Source of the DNA: Polyodon spathula
Lineage: Eukaryota > Chordata > Actinopteri > Acipenseriformes > Polyodontidae
Length of the DNA stretch: 64,000 nucleotides
Direction of reading: 5' to 3'
NCBI RefSeq assembly: GCF_017654505.1
Contig: NC_054540.1
Coordinates: 39,620,968 to 39,684,967, forward strand
Shown: positions 11,716 to 21,850 of the stretch, piece after piece
Layout: each line of letters starts with the position of its first letter
How positions within the stretch are numbered: the first letter of the stretch is position 1
The notes under the pieces: generated by a model
Seen by the model: only the letters and a program-made list of their open reading frames with translations
Databases searched by the model: none
Told to the model about the DNA's origin: nothing
Translations under genes and position numbers: made by a program

Positions 11716-12000
11716 GAAGATAATATCCTTAAGGAACAGAAAGAAGACAAGCATTGAATTGACAACAGAACTGGCAGAAGGCACAGGTGCCTTCGAGTTC
11801 TGTTGCCAATTCAACACTTGTCTTCTTTCTATTCCTTAAGGATAGTATCTTAAAGTATTCTTCATCCTTGTTAAACAGCTTTTTGGGTCTTCCAGTCTGG
11901 GGTTTGTCAATTATAAATGATTTTTCTCTGCACTTATTGATTATGCTTCGGATACCACACCTTGCAAGCTATTTCAGTTAATGTTTTTCCTTCTTTATGC
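11716..12000 (-). mobile_element. Inverted, truncated Tc1 transposase fragments forming a hairpin
   Basis: The minus strand reads a Tc1-type linker and second helix-turn-helix: GRPKKLFNKDEEY, then ISLRNRKKTSIELTTEL on the plus arm and ILSLRNRKKTSVELATELE on the minus arm. The same about 65-bp fragment therefore lies twice, head to head (arms 11716-11781 and 11787-11856, about 90% alike), with almost no spacer. The right arm extends on its own to about 12000. No TIRs were found. Confidence 0.65.
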
Positions 12001-12100
12001 AAATAATGGTTGTAATAATAGAAGAAAACACTAGTGGAGACTAGCTGATGCTCACTATGCATCAGAGTAAAAAGAAAATGCAACATGTGTAAGGCTTTTG

Positions 12101-12101
<1 letters not shown>

Positions 12102-12167
<66 letters not shown>

Positions 12168-12170
12168 TAT
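12102..12170. repeat. (AT)n microsatellite
   Basis: About 65 bases of alternating TA. Confidence 0.95.
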
Positions 12171-12174
12171 ACAA

Positions 12175-12769
12175 TTAAGAGGGAAATAAGGGATAAAGTA
12201 TATAGTCAGCAAAGGGTCTGACTGGGAATAAAATGGGCATTTGATAGTAACTTCCTTTAATTAGGGTTCTGTTGTTTAAATAAATTCCCCATTCCCAGTT
12301 GTTCTGCATTCACATATCTGTTAGGGGTTAGTTCTTTTTTTTTAATTTGGAGAATGCTTTAAGAATTGGATTAGGGTATTAATAGGTTAATTTTGAAATC
12401 GGCTTTAGATGCGGGTAAAACTGTTAGATATTTCAGAAGAAACTAAAATACGAATTAACTTTTATGTTCTGCACTTAAAAAGAAAAACATGCATAGGTTT
12501 TAGTAGAATAGTCACTTCCTCTTCTATAAAAATGACTATGGATAAAACCTTTTTGAAAAGTAATATAACATATTTAACCTTTCATAATTCTCCCTATACA
12601 TTATCTGTAGCCAAGCTTTTTTTTCTGTTGTTTAAACTTAAACATGTTGGCAAGGCAATGTGCCAGCAAAAGCTTCTTCATTTGACCGACCTAAAATTAA
12701 TTGTTTCTCTGCACTTTTGCTTTCTACAATTAACCAAACCACAATACTTGTCATTTCAGTCAACTCCTG
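12175..12769. other. AT-rich spacer, no gene supported
   Basis: An open frame crosses 12409-12825 but has no recognisable domain, and its 3' end runs into LINE sequence; I treat it as chance. Confidence 0.4.
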
Positions 12770-12990
12770 GTTCAAAGACTGCTGTGGCCACTGACTGTGT
12801 ACGAGGTTTCCTTGACAACAGTTGAGAAGCTGGGAGCTTTAATCAGTTCATACGTCAGGAAATGGTTGGTTCCATGCTGCCTCAGCAGAGTGGGACTTTA
12901 TGTTAAAGGAATACTGCAGCTACCAATCTCTGCTTTAACCGAGGAGTTTTAGTGCGCTAAAGTCTGACTGGAAATGACATTAGTAGATTC

Positions 12991-13915
12991 ATGCGACAAA
13001 TGTGTAAGGGAAAGGCAGCACCTGTGTTGAAAACTAGAAGAAAATGGACGGCAAAGAAAGTTGTGGAAGATGCTAAGGCTGCCCTTCGAATCGGAAATAT
13101 TATAGGGCAAGTTCAGCATGGAAAAGGAGATTTTGGTCTCAGTTCAACTCCTCCTACATGGCACAAGGCAACCCTGGCTCAACGGAAGAAGCTGGTAGTC
13201 AATAAGGTGCAAAAGCAGGAGGATAGGATCAGGTGTGTAAAGGCCATTTCTCAGGCCAAGCAGGGAGAATGGAGGAGATGGGAAAGTGTGGAACAATGCA
13301 AGATCGGCTGGCAGATCTATGGACAATGGAACAGCAGTATCAGTTTCCTTATCAGATCAGCATATGATGTTCTCCCATCACCACAGAACCTAAACCTCTG
13401 GATGGGTGAAAATCCCTCATGTCCTTTGTGTTCATCACCTGCAACATTAAGGCACATTTTGACAGGATGTAAGGTGGGTCTTAGACAAGGATGGTTTACT
13501 TGGTGCCATGACCAGGTGCTGTTTGGCCTTAACATTGGAAGACACGTGTAACCTGACCAATAAGTTGCCACCAGTTCCATCAAAGCATTACACACAAAAG
13601 ACAATATTCCTCCATCCAGGAGAGCAACCACCAAGAAAAGGTGTTAAAACCAAGCCTTACTCAGGACAACTGGAAGCTTCTAGAGACTGGAAGATGCTGG
13701 AAGATGCTGGCAGATGTTGGTCAATGGCTTATTTTTCCACCTGAGATTGCCACCACTAACCTTTGACCAGACATTGTCTTGTGGTCTGGATCAGCATGCC
13801 TTGTTCATCTGGTAGAGTTAACAGTGCCATGGGAAGATGCTGTGGATGAGGCATATGAGAGGAAGAAACTTCGGTATTCCAGAATCACTGTTGAGCCCTT
13901 TTGAGGTGTCGTGGG
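12991..13915 (+). pseudogene. LINE ORF C-terminus: zinc knuckle and restriction-like endonuclease-like region
   Basis: The open part (12991-13551, 186 codons from an internal Met) reads PVLKTRRKWTAKK, SAYDVLPSPQNLNLWMG and a CCHC knuckle CPLCSSPATLRHILTGC (residues 144-160). This knuckle follows the RT domain in LINEs with a C-terminal endonuclease (R2/R4/NeSL-like groups and the fish family this resembles). Past the TAA at 13549 the reading continues, with frame changes, to a P-D-x-V-L-W ... L-V-E-L-T-V-P-W-E-D segment near 13770-13840, which looks like a PD-(D/E)-type nuclease core, and then YERKKLRYSRI. Frameshifts and stops make it non-functional. The clade name is uncertain. Confidence 0.7.
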
Positions 13916-13975
13916 CTATTCAACGAAACACAGAGGATGGAAGGTGCCCACTTGAAGACCCCGGAGATGTACCCT

Positions 13976-14400
13976 TGTGGTAGAGCAGAGCTCTGCCGTT
14001 TATAAATTGGCAGGGATGGGGTTAAATTCCCTACCTGCCTGGGTTTTTATTGTGTTCAGGTGGCTGGGGTTGATTAGAGTAATTAACGATCAATCAGCAC
14101 CCAGCCACCTGACATAAAAGGAGGCCTCAGCTTCCCATTAGGGAGAGGAGAGAGCTGAGGAAGCAAGCTGGTTTTTTGTGCTTGCTGGGTTTTTTTGGTT
14201 TGCTGTTTTGTGTTTTTTTTGAATTTGCTAATCCAGTGAAGGAATCGCACAGCCTGGAAACCTTTATTTTTGTAAGTTTTGCTTTGTGTTTTATTTGTGT
14301 TTAAATATCTTAATATTTTTGCCCTTGTGCCATTTTATTTTGTGTTTATTTATAATAAAAGTCTGTCATTGGGCCTCTATCCACTTGCCAGCCTGTCACA
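13976..14400 (+). mobile_element. Solo LTR (425 bp) with 5-bp target duplication ACCCT
   Basis: The LTR begins TGTGG and ends GTCACA, flanked by ACCCT at 13971-13975 and 14401-14405. The paralogous LINE at 41.7 kb shows the uninterrupted site with a single ACCCT. Inside are a palindrome GCAGAGCTCTGC (13985-13996), a hairpin 14009-14039, a long hairpin 14057-14111, ACATAAAAGGAGG as TATA candidate (about 14112) and an AATAAAA poly(A) signal near 14354. It belongs to the same broad LTR type as 24493-24912. Confidence 0.92.
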
Positions 14401-14745
14401 ACCCTACTTAGCAGACGATTGTCATGCTGATGTGCTGGAGAGACTGCACTGGGTTGATCCCAGGAGCCAGCATCGCAGCCGTTGTGTGTGCTGATGAGCT
14501 GAGGAGGTAAAATGATCTGATCCCTAGAGCAGCATTACACTAGGATAAATACATCATCAGATGGAAAACAACACAAATGGATGGAGATGCAGATGGATCA
14601 CATTAGTTTACTGCAAAGCTACGTCTTAGTTGGTGCTTATCTTGGCGAGAGCCGAGTTCAAATCAGCATGAAATTCAACATCTACTCTCATGTAATGGAA
14701 ATCATCTTCACTGCTTTAACAAACTTGGCAAGTTATCAAGCAAAA

Positions 14746-15014
14746 CGTTTGTGTGACTTAAACTTCTTTGGCACCAGACCAGATCAACTGATTCCTCTGT
14801 GTCTATTTGGGCTTGGTTAATTATTCTGTAACTGTATTTTGTATCTGTTTCTACTGCAGTCTGCAGTGTGCTGATTGAGTCAGTTTAAGAAAGACATAAA
14901 TCATATTTTAAAATGCATAAATATGTTGTACATAACCATTTCCGTGTGAGATTTTATACATTTGTCAAATATGTTCTTTACTAGATAGAAATGAATTACA
15001 ACACATTGGACATA
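14746..15014. other. Spacer, no feature seen
   Basis: AT-rich, nothing recognised. Confidence 0.3.
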
Positions 15015-15016
15015 TA

Positions 15017-16648
15017 CAGTGGCTTGCGAAAGTATTGACCCCCCTTGGCTTTTTTCCTATTTTGTTGACATACAACCTGGAATTAAAATAGATTTTTATT
15101 TGGATTTCATGTAATGGACATACACAAAATAGTCCAAATTGGTGAAGTGAAATGAAAAAAATTACTTGTTTAAAAAAATTCTAAAAAATAAATAACGGAA
15201 AAGTGGTGCGTGCATATGTATTTACCCCCTTTGCTATTAAGCCTCTAAATAAGATCTGGTGCAACTAATTACCTTCAGGAAGTCACATAATTAGTTAAAT
15301 AAAGTCCACCTGTGTGCAATCTAAGTGTCACATGATCTGTCACATGATCTGAGTATATATACACCTGTTCTGAACGGCCCCAGAGTCTGCAACACCACTA
15401 AGCAAGGGGCACCACCAAGCAAGCGGCACCATGAAGACCAAGGAGCTCTCCAAACCAGTCAGGGACAAAGTTGTGGAGAAGTACAGATCAGGGTTGGGTT
15501 ATAAAAAAATATCCGAAACTTTGAACATCCCACGGAGCACCATTAAAGCCATTATTAAAAAATGGAAAGAATATGGCACCACAACAAACCTGGCAAGAGA
15601 GGACCGCCCACCAAAACTCATGGACCAGGCAAGGAGGGCATTAATCAGAGAGGCAACAAAGAGACCAAAGATAACCCTGAAGGAGCTGCAAAGCACCACC
15701 GCGGAGATTGGAGTATCTGTCCATAGGACCACTTTAAGCCGTACACTCCACAGAGCTGGGCTTTACGGAAGAGGGGCCAGAACAAAGCCATTGCTTAAAG
15801 AAAAAAATAAGCAAACACGTTTGGTGTTCGCCAAAAGGTATGTGGGAGACTCCCCAAACATATGGAAGAAGGTACTCTGGACAGATGAGACTAAAAATGA
15901 GCTTTTTGGCCATCAAGGAAAACGCTATGTCTGGCACAAACCCAACACCTCTCATCACCCCGAGAACACCATGGTGGCAGCATCATGCTGTGGGGATGTT
16001 TTTCATCGGCAGGGACTGGGAAACTGGTCAGAATTGAAGGAATGATGGATGGCGCTAAACACAGGGAAATTCTTGAGGGAAACCTGTGTCAGTCTTCCAG
16101 AGATTTGAGACTGGGAAGGAGGTTCACCTTCCAGCAGGACAATAACCCTAAGCATACTGTTAAAGCCACACTCGAGTGGTTTAAGGGGAAACATTTAAAT
16201 GTCTTGGAATGGCCTAGTCAAAACCCAGACCTCAATCCAATTGAGAATCTGTGGTATGACTTAAGGATTGCTGTACACCAGCGGAACCCATCCAACTTGA
16301 AGGAGCTGGAGCAGTTTTGCCTTGAAGAATGGGCAAAAATCCCAGTGGCTAGATGTGCCAAGCTTATAGATACATACCCCAGAGACTTGCAGCTGTAATT
16401 GCTGCAAAAGGTGGCTCTACAAAGTATTGACTTTGGGTGGGTGAATACTTATGCACGCTCAAGTTTTCTGTTTTTTTGTCTTATTTCTTGTTTGTTTCAC
16501 AATAAAAAATATTTTGCATCTTCAAAGTGGTAGGCATGTTGTGTAAATCAAATGATACAAACCCCCAAAAAATCAATTTTAATTCCAGGTTGTAAGGCAA
16601 CAAAATAGGAAAAATGCCAAGGGGGGTCAATACTTTCGCAAGCCACTG
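15017..16648 (+). mobile_element. Tc1-like transposon B (TIRs and TA intact)
   Basis: The ends are CAGTGGCTTGCGAAAGTATT and the exact inverse, flanked by TA (15015-15016, 16649-16650). The length, 1632 bp, is typical for Tc1. The transposase is on the plus strand and frameshifted. The inverted ends extend at least to the GACCCCCCTTGGC segment. Confidence 0.95.
15431..16420 (+). pseudogene. Tc1 transposase (element B), two frameshifts
   Basis: From MKTKELSKPVRDKVVEKYRS the frame carries the paired helix-turn-helix (YKKISETLNIPRSTIKAIIK), the GRPR-like linker (DRPPKLMDQARRALIREAT), the second HTH and [13 protein letters not shown] with catalytic Asp 1. Near 15975 about ten bases of the conserved KHGGG segment appear lost, shifting frame. 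The next frame (15985-16398) has [23 protein letters not shown] (Asp 2) and DLNPIENLW (Glu, DD34E spacing). A second shift near 16385 cuts the usual C-terminal AAKGGSTKY, which is still readable downstream to a TGA near 16430. It is close to intact, but dead. Confidence 0.9.
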
Positions 16649-16650
16649 TA

Positions 16651-17134
16651 AAAGTAGGCCTGTACAATTTTTCATAGTATGGTTTAGCACCCCTTAGCAC
16701 CTTTTTGTTAAATACAGAAGCACTGAGTTTTTACAGTTATATATAGTTTATTAACACCTTTGTGTTAAATACTGAAGCACTGAGATTTTACATTTCTATA
16801 TAGTTTATTAGGTTTCACTATACCTAAAAAAACAAAACAAAAGTGAGATATTTTTTTCTCACTAACGCACAAATGTACACTTTCTGTGTATGTATACATC
16901 CACAGCCAGGAATTGTGTGTCCCGGGACAAGTCCTTTGAAAGGGCCCTCCTCTCAATCCAGCAAGCGCACATTGACAGGATTTGCCCAGTAAACCATTTC
17001 CATTTAAAGAAAACCTCAATTACTTGTCACCAATGAAGATATGTGTTGAGGTCAGTTAAAATACAGGAAACCTATTTAAATGATATATTTCCTAATGATG
17101 TATATATATTGTAAACATTCTTCTTAACATTGTA
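16651..17134. other. No gene recognised
   Basis: A short direct repeat of GCACTGAG-TTTTACA-TATATAGTTTATTA occurs at about 16720-16755 and 16783-16812. Nothing else is seen. Confidence 0.4.
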
Positions 17135-17136
17135 TA

Positions 17137-17186
17137 CAGTTATAACCAAATGATTTGCATCACTAGACTTTTAGGATTGAGACATA

Positions 17187-17233
<47 letters not shown>

Positions 17234-17517
17234 ATGAACATAATTTAGATGTTTATTTGACATCATGTAATCACAGAAAATAAAATAAAAATGTTATTGC
17301 AAAAGTCTATAGGAAGCCATAATAGTAGTACAATATGTTAGATTTGGAAATGCCACATTTTTCAATTGTTGTAAATTTTTCATTAAGCATATGAAAAACT
17401 ACAAAGCGGTACGTAATTCATTATGTCAATCTAACATTATTCAGCAGGTTTTATTTGACTTTATGAAGCAAAATCTGTTAATTCTATAGGGTGATGCTAA
17501 ACTTTTGGCCATAGCTG
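17137..17517. mobile_element. Tc1-type MITE
   Basis: The left end CAGTTATAACCAAATGATTT and the right end, inverted CAGCTATGGCCAAAAGTTTA, are about 75-80% alike and flanked by TA (17135-17136, 17518-17519). The 381-bp element has no coding capacity and carries a long A-run (about 17190-17231). The terminal sequence is that of a widespread fish Tc1 family. Confidence 0.8.
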
Positions 17518-17519
17518 TA

Positions 17520-20500
17520 GACTCACAATTAAAACACATGACCTATATGACTTGCTTAAAATAGGCAAAAACAAAAACTCATGGTTTTCTTCTGCACATA
17601 TACATCAGAAGCTTAAATGTCCACTGTTTGTTGTTTTAACACACATCCTGATGTCACTGCATTGTTTATTAATCTTAGCATGTACGTTCACCGTCTTTGT
17701 GTTAACCTTCAATGAATCTTGCACGACTACTTACCCAGAAACCACTCAAGAATTCAAGTCAAGTTCAAGAACTTCACTGCAGCTGGATAAAGTTTGTATT
17801 ACGAATATGCGGCTGTTGTACTGTTAATTGGGTTAAAGATTATTTTTGAAAACTACCCCACTAGGTGACGGTGACAGACGAATGTGACACTTCTATGAAT
17901 ATTCAAATGGTGTGGTGCTAGAAAAGGGCTACACTTGTTAGACAACATTTGATGATATTTTGTCTCTCAATCTGTTATTTTCTTTGGCAACATACATGGG
18001 TCGTTTGACTAACACAAGTCACTCGTAACATTTTGGAGCTGGACTGTCGCTGAATTGTGAGTGACTGTCAGATTCCATCATAGAGATAAAGCTGCATCTT
18101 TGTCCAGGCAGACCTGCTGTTAAATTCTCCTTATGAACGGATGTCATTTTTGGCTTGATTTGCAGGAGTTAATATTTAAGAAGCTGCTCGTTTCTCACTT
18201 CTGATTTCTATTTTCCTGTCTCCGTTTTCTCTTTCTGATTTTGACAGCCAGATATATGGTGATACATTTTTGAAAAGATGTTGGCCTCCAATAATACCTG
18301 ACCTTTTGTGTACTGCATATGTGATGACCTGTACGGGAAGTCTGTTGAGCAAATACTGTAGCAAGCCTGTTCTGTGCAAACTATTATTTATCACCGTTCA
18401 GTCAAAACGAAAAAAAAAAAAAAAAATTGAAGTTTAGAGTACAATTTCAATGCAGACAAACTCATGTCATAGATTTAGAAATTAGTGAACAAATATTGTC
18501 AGAACTTCAAAGGAAAAAGTGTTTTGACAATATTAAATTAGCTTTTTTTTTTTTTTTTTTTTTTAAAGTCCCAGGCCTGGGACAACAACTATTTTTTTTT
18601 AGATGATTCACCATAAAATTAACCATTGTGATGCAAGTCATTATGTTTTACCTGAGTGACAGCACATGATCTATATAAACTGATCTAACATGAATCCTCC
18701 CTGTGGATTTCTTCTTTTTTTTTTTTTTTACTGTGAACTGATCTAACATGAATCCTCTCTGCGTTTTTTACTGTGAACTGATCTAACATGAATCCTCTCT
18801 GTTTTTATTGTGGTTGTCTAACCCATTAGCATCACTAAATACAATGGGCTACCTGTAAAAATAGGGTGTTATTAAGATGCTGTTATTAAAACAGTTCAAC
18901 TCGTATACATTTACAAAAAGGATAATTTATATCTGTACAAGACTAATGGAATTAATTCAGATTTCTACAGGCAGGTGGAACAAGGACATAGCAAGGTCAT
19001 GTTGATTTAAAAGTCAAAAGATGAATTGGTTTGAACATGACACTGGTAAATCAGAGCTATTAATAAGTAAACATCTTTGAAAGACATATTTTTTTTACCA
19101 AAAGCACAAAATAACAATACCATGTAATGCAACTTCTAAATGACTTGGCAAAGTAGGTATAATATTCAAATGAATACAGGGTGTCAATATTTACTACTGC
19201 ATTGACTTAATTTAAGTAAAAAAAAAAACTTTGAAATTCAAAAAATGTTCTGGTTACTTTTACTATTCGATAACAACACTCTAGATTAATTTATACAAAA
19301 GAGTTTTTAATTTATCACAACAGTAGATAAATTTATCAAAACATTGTTAAACTTTGTAAATATACACCTTGTTCACAATATTTCAAGGAATGTTTTTTAA
19401 GAAGGACTGTTTTTTTAAGAGTGATTATAAACATTATCTAGGGTTAAACTAACTCCTTGAAACAGCTGAAACAAAGTTTAATAAACTGAAAAAAGAGCCC
19501 AAAATCAAAGAAAATCTACCAATTACAGGGAAAGAATTACAGGACCCAGAAGCTGTAGTTTCATTGTTTGGCTTTGCTCTCTGAACAATTTTTTATGCTT
19601 TTCAGGTGCACATTTTATAGAATTGATACAGTTATAACATAGTCTCTAACTCTCCCCATTTAAACTGTGACATAGACAAAAAAACTCCCAGAAGTTTCCA
19701 ATACTGAACATTAACTTCACCTTCCTTTCTAATTAAAGAGCATGCCAAATCCTACAGATTGCTTCTTGGATACCTAAACACTGAATAGCTTTGTAAAATG
19801 ATATATGGTAGCCTAACCAGGTTTTATTAGTACACAACTGTTTTTTCTACAAGCAGCAATTAAACCAGTACAACAGTTATTTAAAGTACACCTTTATTGG
19901 TCCAGTTTTAGCACCCCTTTTATTTTCATCACATTTGAGACTATAAAGAAATAGAAAATCTAGCTAGGTTAGCACACATCTCACTTTTAAAATGACTGTT
20001 AGAAAGTATTTTAATTTATTGCAAATATTAAAACGTTTATTACATCTTTGCAAGCTGTTTTATTTATTTATTTATTTTAAATAAACCACAATAGGGTGCT
20101 TTAAAATCAATTTTCAACTTGCAAATAAACTGTCATCATAACTCTGCATAATACAAATGTGGAATCATGAACAGAAATTTATACCCTTACCAGTTCATTC
20201 TTATAAACAAAGGTTATAACCTTAAGCGTCATTTTTAAAATATATTTGAAAAAAATCTTTGCAAATTTAAAAGCAAAAATAAGAAGGATCCCCATGCCTA
20301 AATTCACCTGGATTGCTCTATTCTAGCATTATTGCAGACAAATGGATACACATCAAGCATATACAACGTCATGTAGTAGTTCAAAACCTGGAGAATCTCA
20401 CATTGTTTTGCATTTGTTTGAAGTACAACAATATACAAAGTCTCATTAAATTATTATAAACAAACAGAGTAGAGAATGATAAAAGGCACCAGACAGTTAG

Positions 20501-20562
20501 TGTACTATTTTGATAAAAAAAATAGAAAAAAAAAGTTTTAAGCAATAATACTTAGAACTTAC
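17520..20562 (-). other. AT-rich non-coding DNA, probably intron of the PTHLH-like gene
   Basis: Three kilobases with no supported gene. It lies downstream of the PTHLH signal-peptide exon on the minus strand, after a strong donor, so intron is the simplest reading. It contains A- and T-runs (18410-18425, 18541-18564) and a triplicated motif at 18678-18812. I looked for the exon of mature PTHrP (His-Asp-Lys-Gly region and the Lys/Arg-rich tail) and did not find it. Confidence 0.5.
18678..18812. repeat. Three copies of a 22-bp motif
   Basis: AACTGATCTAACATGAATCC occurs at 18678, 18736 and 18776, each followed by T-rich sequence and the last two preceded by TTTTACTGTG. Confidence 0.9.
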
Positions 20563-20669
20563 ACTTTGTTGCTGACAGCATCAATAGGTCTTCCTTGACA
20601 TGGCACAGAAGAACATAGAAGAAAAACTGCAAAAGTCCACTGTTGGAACAATCTTCGTGTACACAGCAT
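20563..20669 (-). CDS. pthlh: PTHLH-like preprohormone exon: signal peptide of parathyroid hormone-related protein
   Basis: Starting at the ATG at 20669, 35 codons read MLCTRRLFQQWTFAVFLLCS then SVPCQGRPIDAVSNK. This matches what I know of fish PTHrP precursors (a basic start, RxLxQQW, a hydrophobic VFLLCSSVP core and a GRPID propeptide). The exon (20563-20684, 122 bp) has a good acceptor (CTAATTTTTCAG) and a strong donor (GTAAGT). It ends in phase 2 after Lys plus GT, the phase expected where the PTH/PTHrP family splices to the Lys-Arg and mature hormone. PTHrP is a secreted paracrine hormone acting through PTH1R-type receptors on bone, calcium balance and smooth muscle. The mature exon is not in view. 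Confidence 0.75.
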
Positions 20670-21202
20670 TTTGTAATTTAAAATCTGAAAAATTAGAAAA
20701 AACAACTATTATACATATACTGTACATATTGTACTGTACAGCATGAATCCTCTGTCCTACAAAATCTAAATCTAAAATGCATTAAAATAAAGTTTTATAT
20801 ATATATATGAATGACAGTTATGCTGCTAAAAGCTACATTTACAGCACGAAATTTAAACATTTTAGACATGTATCTAATTTTTCCTTATGTGTGCTTAAAA
20901 AAAGCCCACACAACATGTGTTTTTTTTTCTTGCAATAACTATTTTCTCATAACATTCCTGAAGTATTAGCTACACACAATGATGTACTGACTTTTTCATG
21001 TTTGAATTGCTAAAACCATTCTTACATTGTAGTAGACATACATTGTGCAACATATGTCTGTCATTTCAAGGTTTCAGGATTTTTTTTGAGTACTGATGTT
21101 TATGTTATATTTTAGGCAAATTAATACAAAATAAATAAATTAGCAGTGATCAATCGAAAACTAAACGTCAAACATGAAACAGAAATAAAACAAGCCACTT
21201 AC

Positions 21203-21278
21203 TTTTTTGCGGCAAAAGTTTTTGGCCATTTCTGTCTTCTCTCTCAAAAAAATGTAAAATCTCAGAAGAGTTTCCAGT
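21203..21278 (-). other. Candidate 5' non-coding exon of the PTHLH-like gene
   Basis: On the minus strand a 76-bp stretch lies between an acceptor (TTTTATTTCAG) and a donor (AAAAAA followed by GTAAGT), about 0.5 kb upstream of the signal-peptide exon. PTHLH genes in other vertebrates have several 5' non-coding exons. It contains an upstream ATG (AATGGCC) with a short frame, so it cannot extend the hormone frame directly. RNA evidence would be needed. Confidence 0.4.
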
Positions 21279-21431
21279 CTGAAATAAAATAAAGCATGGT
21301 GAATGTGAGTCCCAGAAGTAACAACATTTCTGTGTAAATAAATCATGCCTATATTATGGAGGCTTAGGATTGGGGGCAACCAAACCATTTTGATTCCCTG
21401 AAAGTTCTTGACTCAAACTCCAAGTACTTAC

Positions 21432-21850
21432 TTCTTAGTCAAACATAAGGAAAAAGAAAAAAAAAGCTTTCTTTTGAAGTATTATTAGTACTATTTGTTG
21501 TGGTGCCTTCCTAGCAGCTGGGTTGTGACTTGGAAAAGGCTCTTTCGAGCCCGAGCAGCAGCAGTGATTACAAGGCTTGAAAGCATGCTGGGTGTGCAGG
21601 TTTGAGTAGGGCTCTTATTGCAATGTATTAGCATGATCTGGCTCCATCTCTCATCTGGCTGGGAGCTCACTGGAAAACAGGCTGGTAAATCAGTGGCAAG
21701 AAGGTGGCGCCCTTGGTACACAGCATTTGAGTAGAGCTTCCTGCGCTGTACCATGGTTAGAGTATAGCCAATGGCACGAAAGCATGGGAAACTACAATCA
21801 CTGTGCACGTTTACCAATCTGTATATGGCCCTTACAAAAAATGCTGCAGT
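21432..21850 (-). other. Candidate first exon/promoter-proximal region of the PTHLH-like gene
   Basis: This is a GC-richer island in an AT-rich background. On the minus strand it runs into a donor GACTAAGAA|GTAAGT at 21432 after a pyrimidine tract. A 108-codon frame is open through it, but the protein matches nothing I know, so I treat it as transcribed leader or conserved promoter DNA rather than coding. No convincing TATA box in the right orientation. Confidence 0.3.

Larger units (their letters stand above)
12770..14745 (+). mobile_element. LINE copy A, 5'-truncated, split by a solo LTR
   Basis: The sequence from about 12770 corresponds, inverted, to 41.4-42.7 kb. It covers the post-RT part of the ORF (12991 to about 13900) and a 3' untranslated part (14400-14745) ending near a GTAATGGAAATCATC stretch that is also present in copy B. 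The 5' truncation is typical of target-primed reverse transcription. A 425-bp LTR interrupts it at 13976-14400. Confidence 0.8.

Noticed and set aside
12409..12825. 138-codon plus-strand frame
   Set aside because: No domain; its 3' end overlaps the start of LINE copy A in a different frame.
17520..20540. Mature PTHrP exon
   Set aside because: Searched on the minus strand for the His-Asp-Lys-Gly region and the Lys/Arg-rich segment; nothing convincing.
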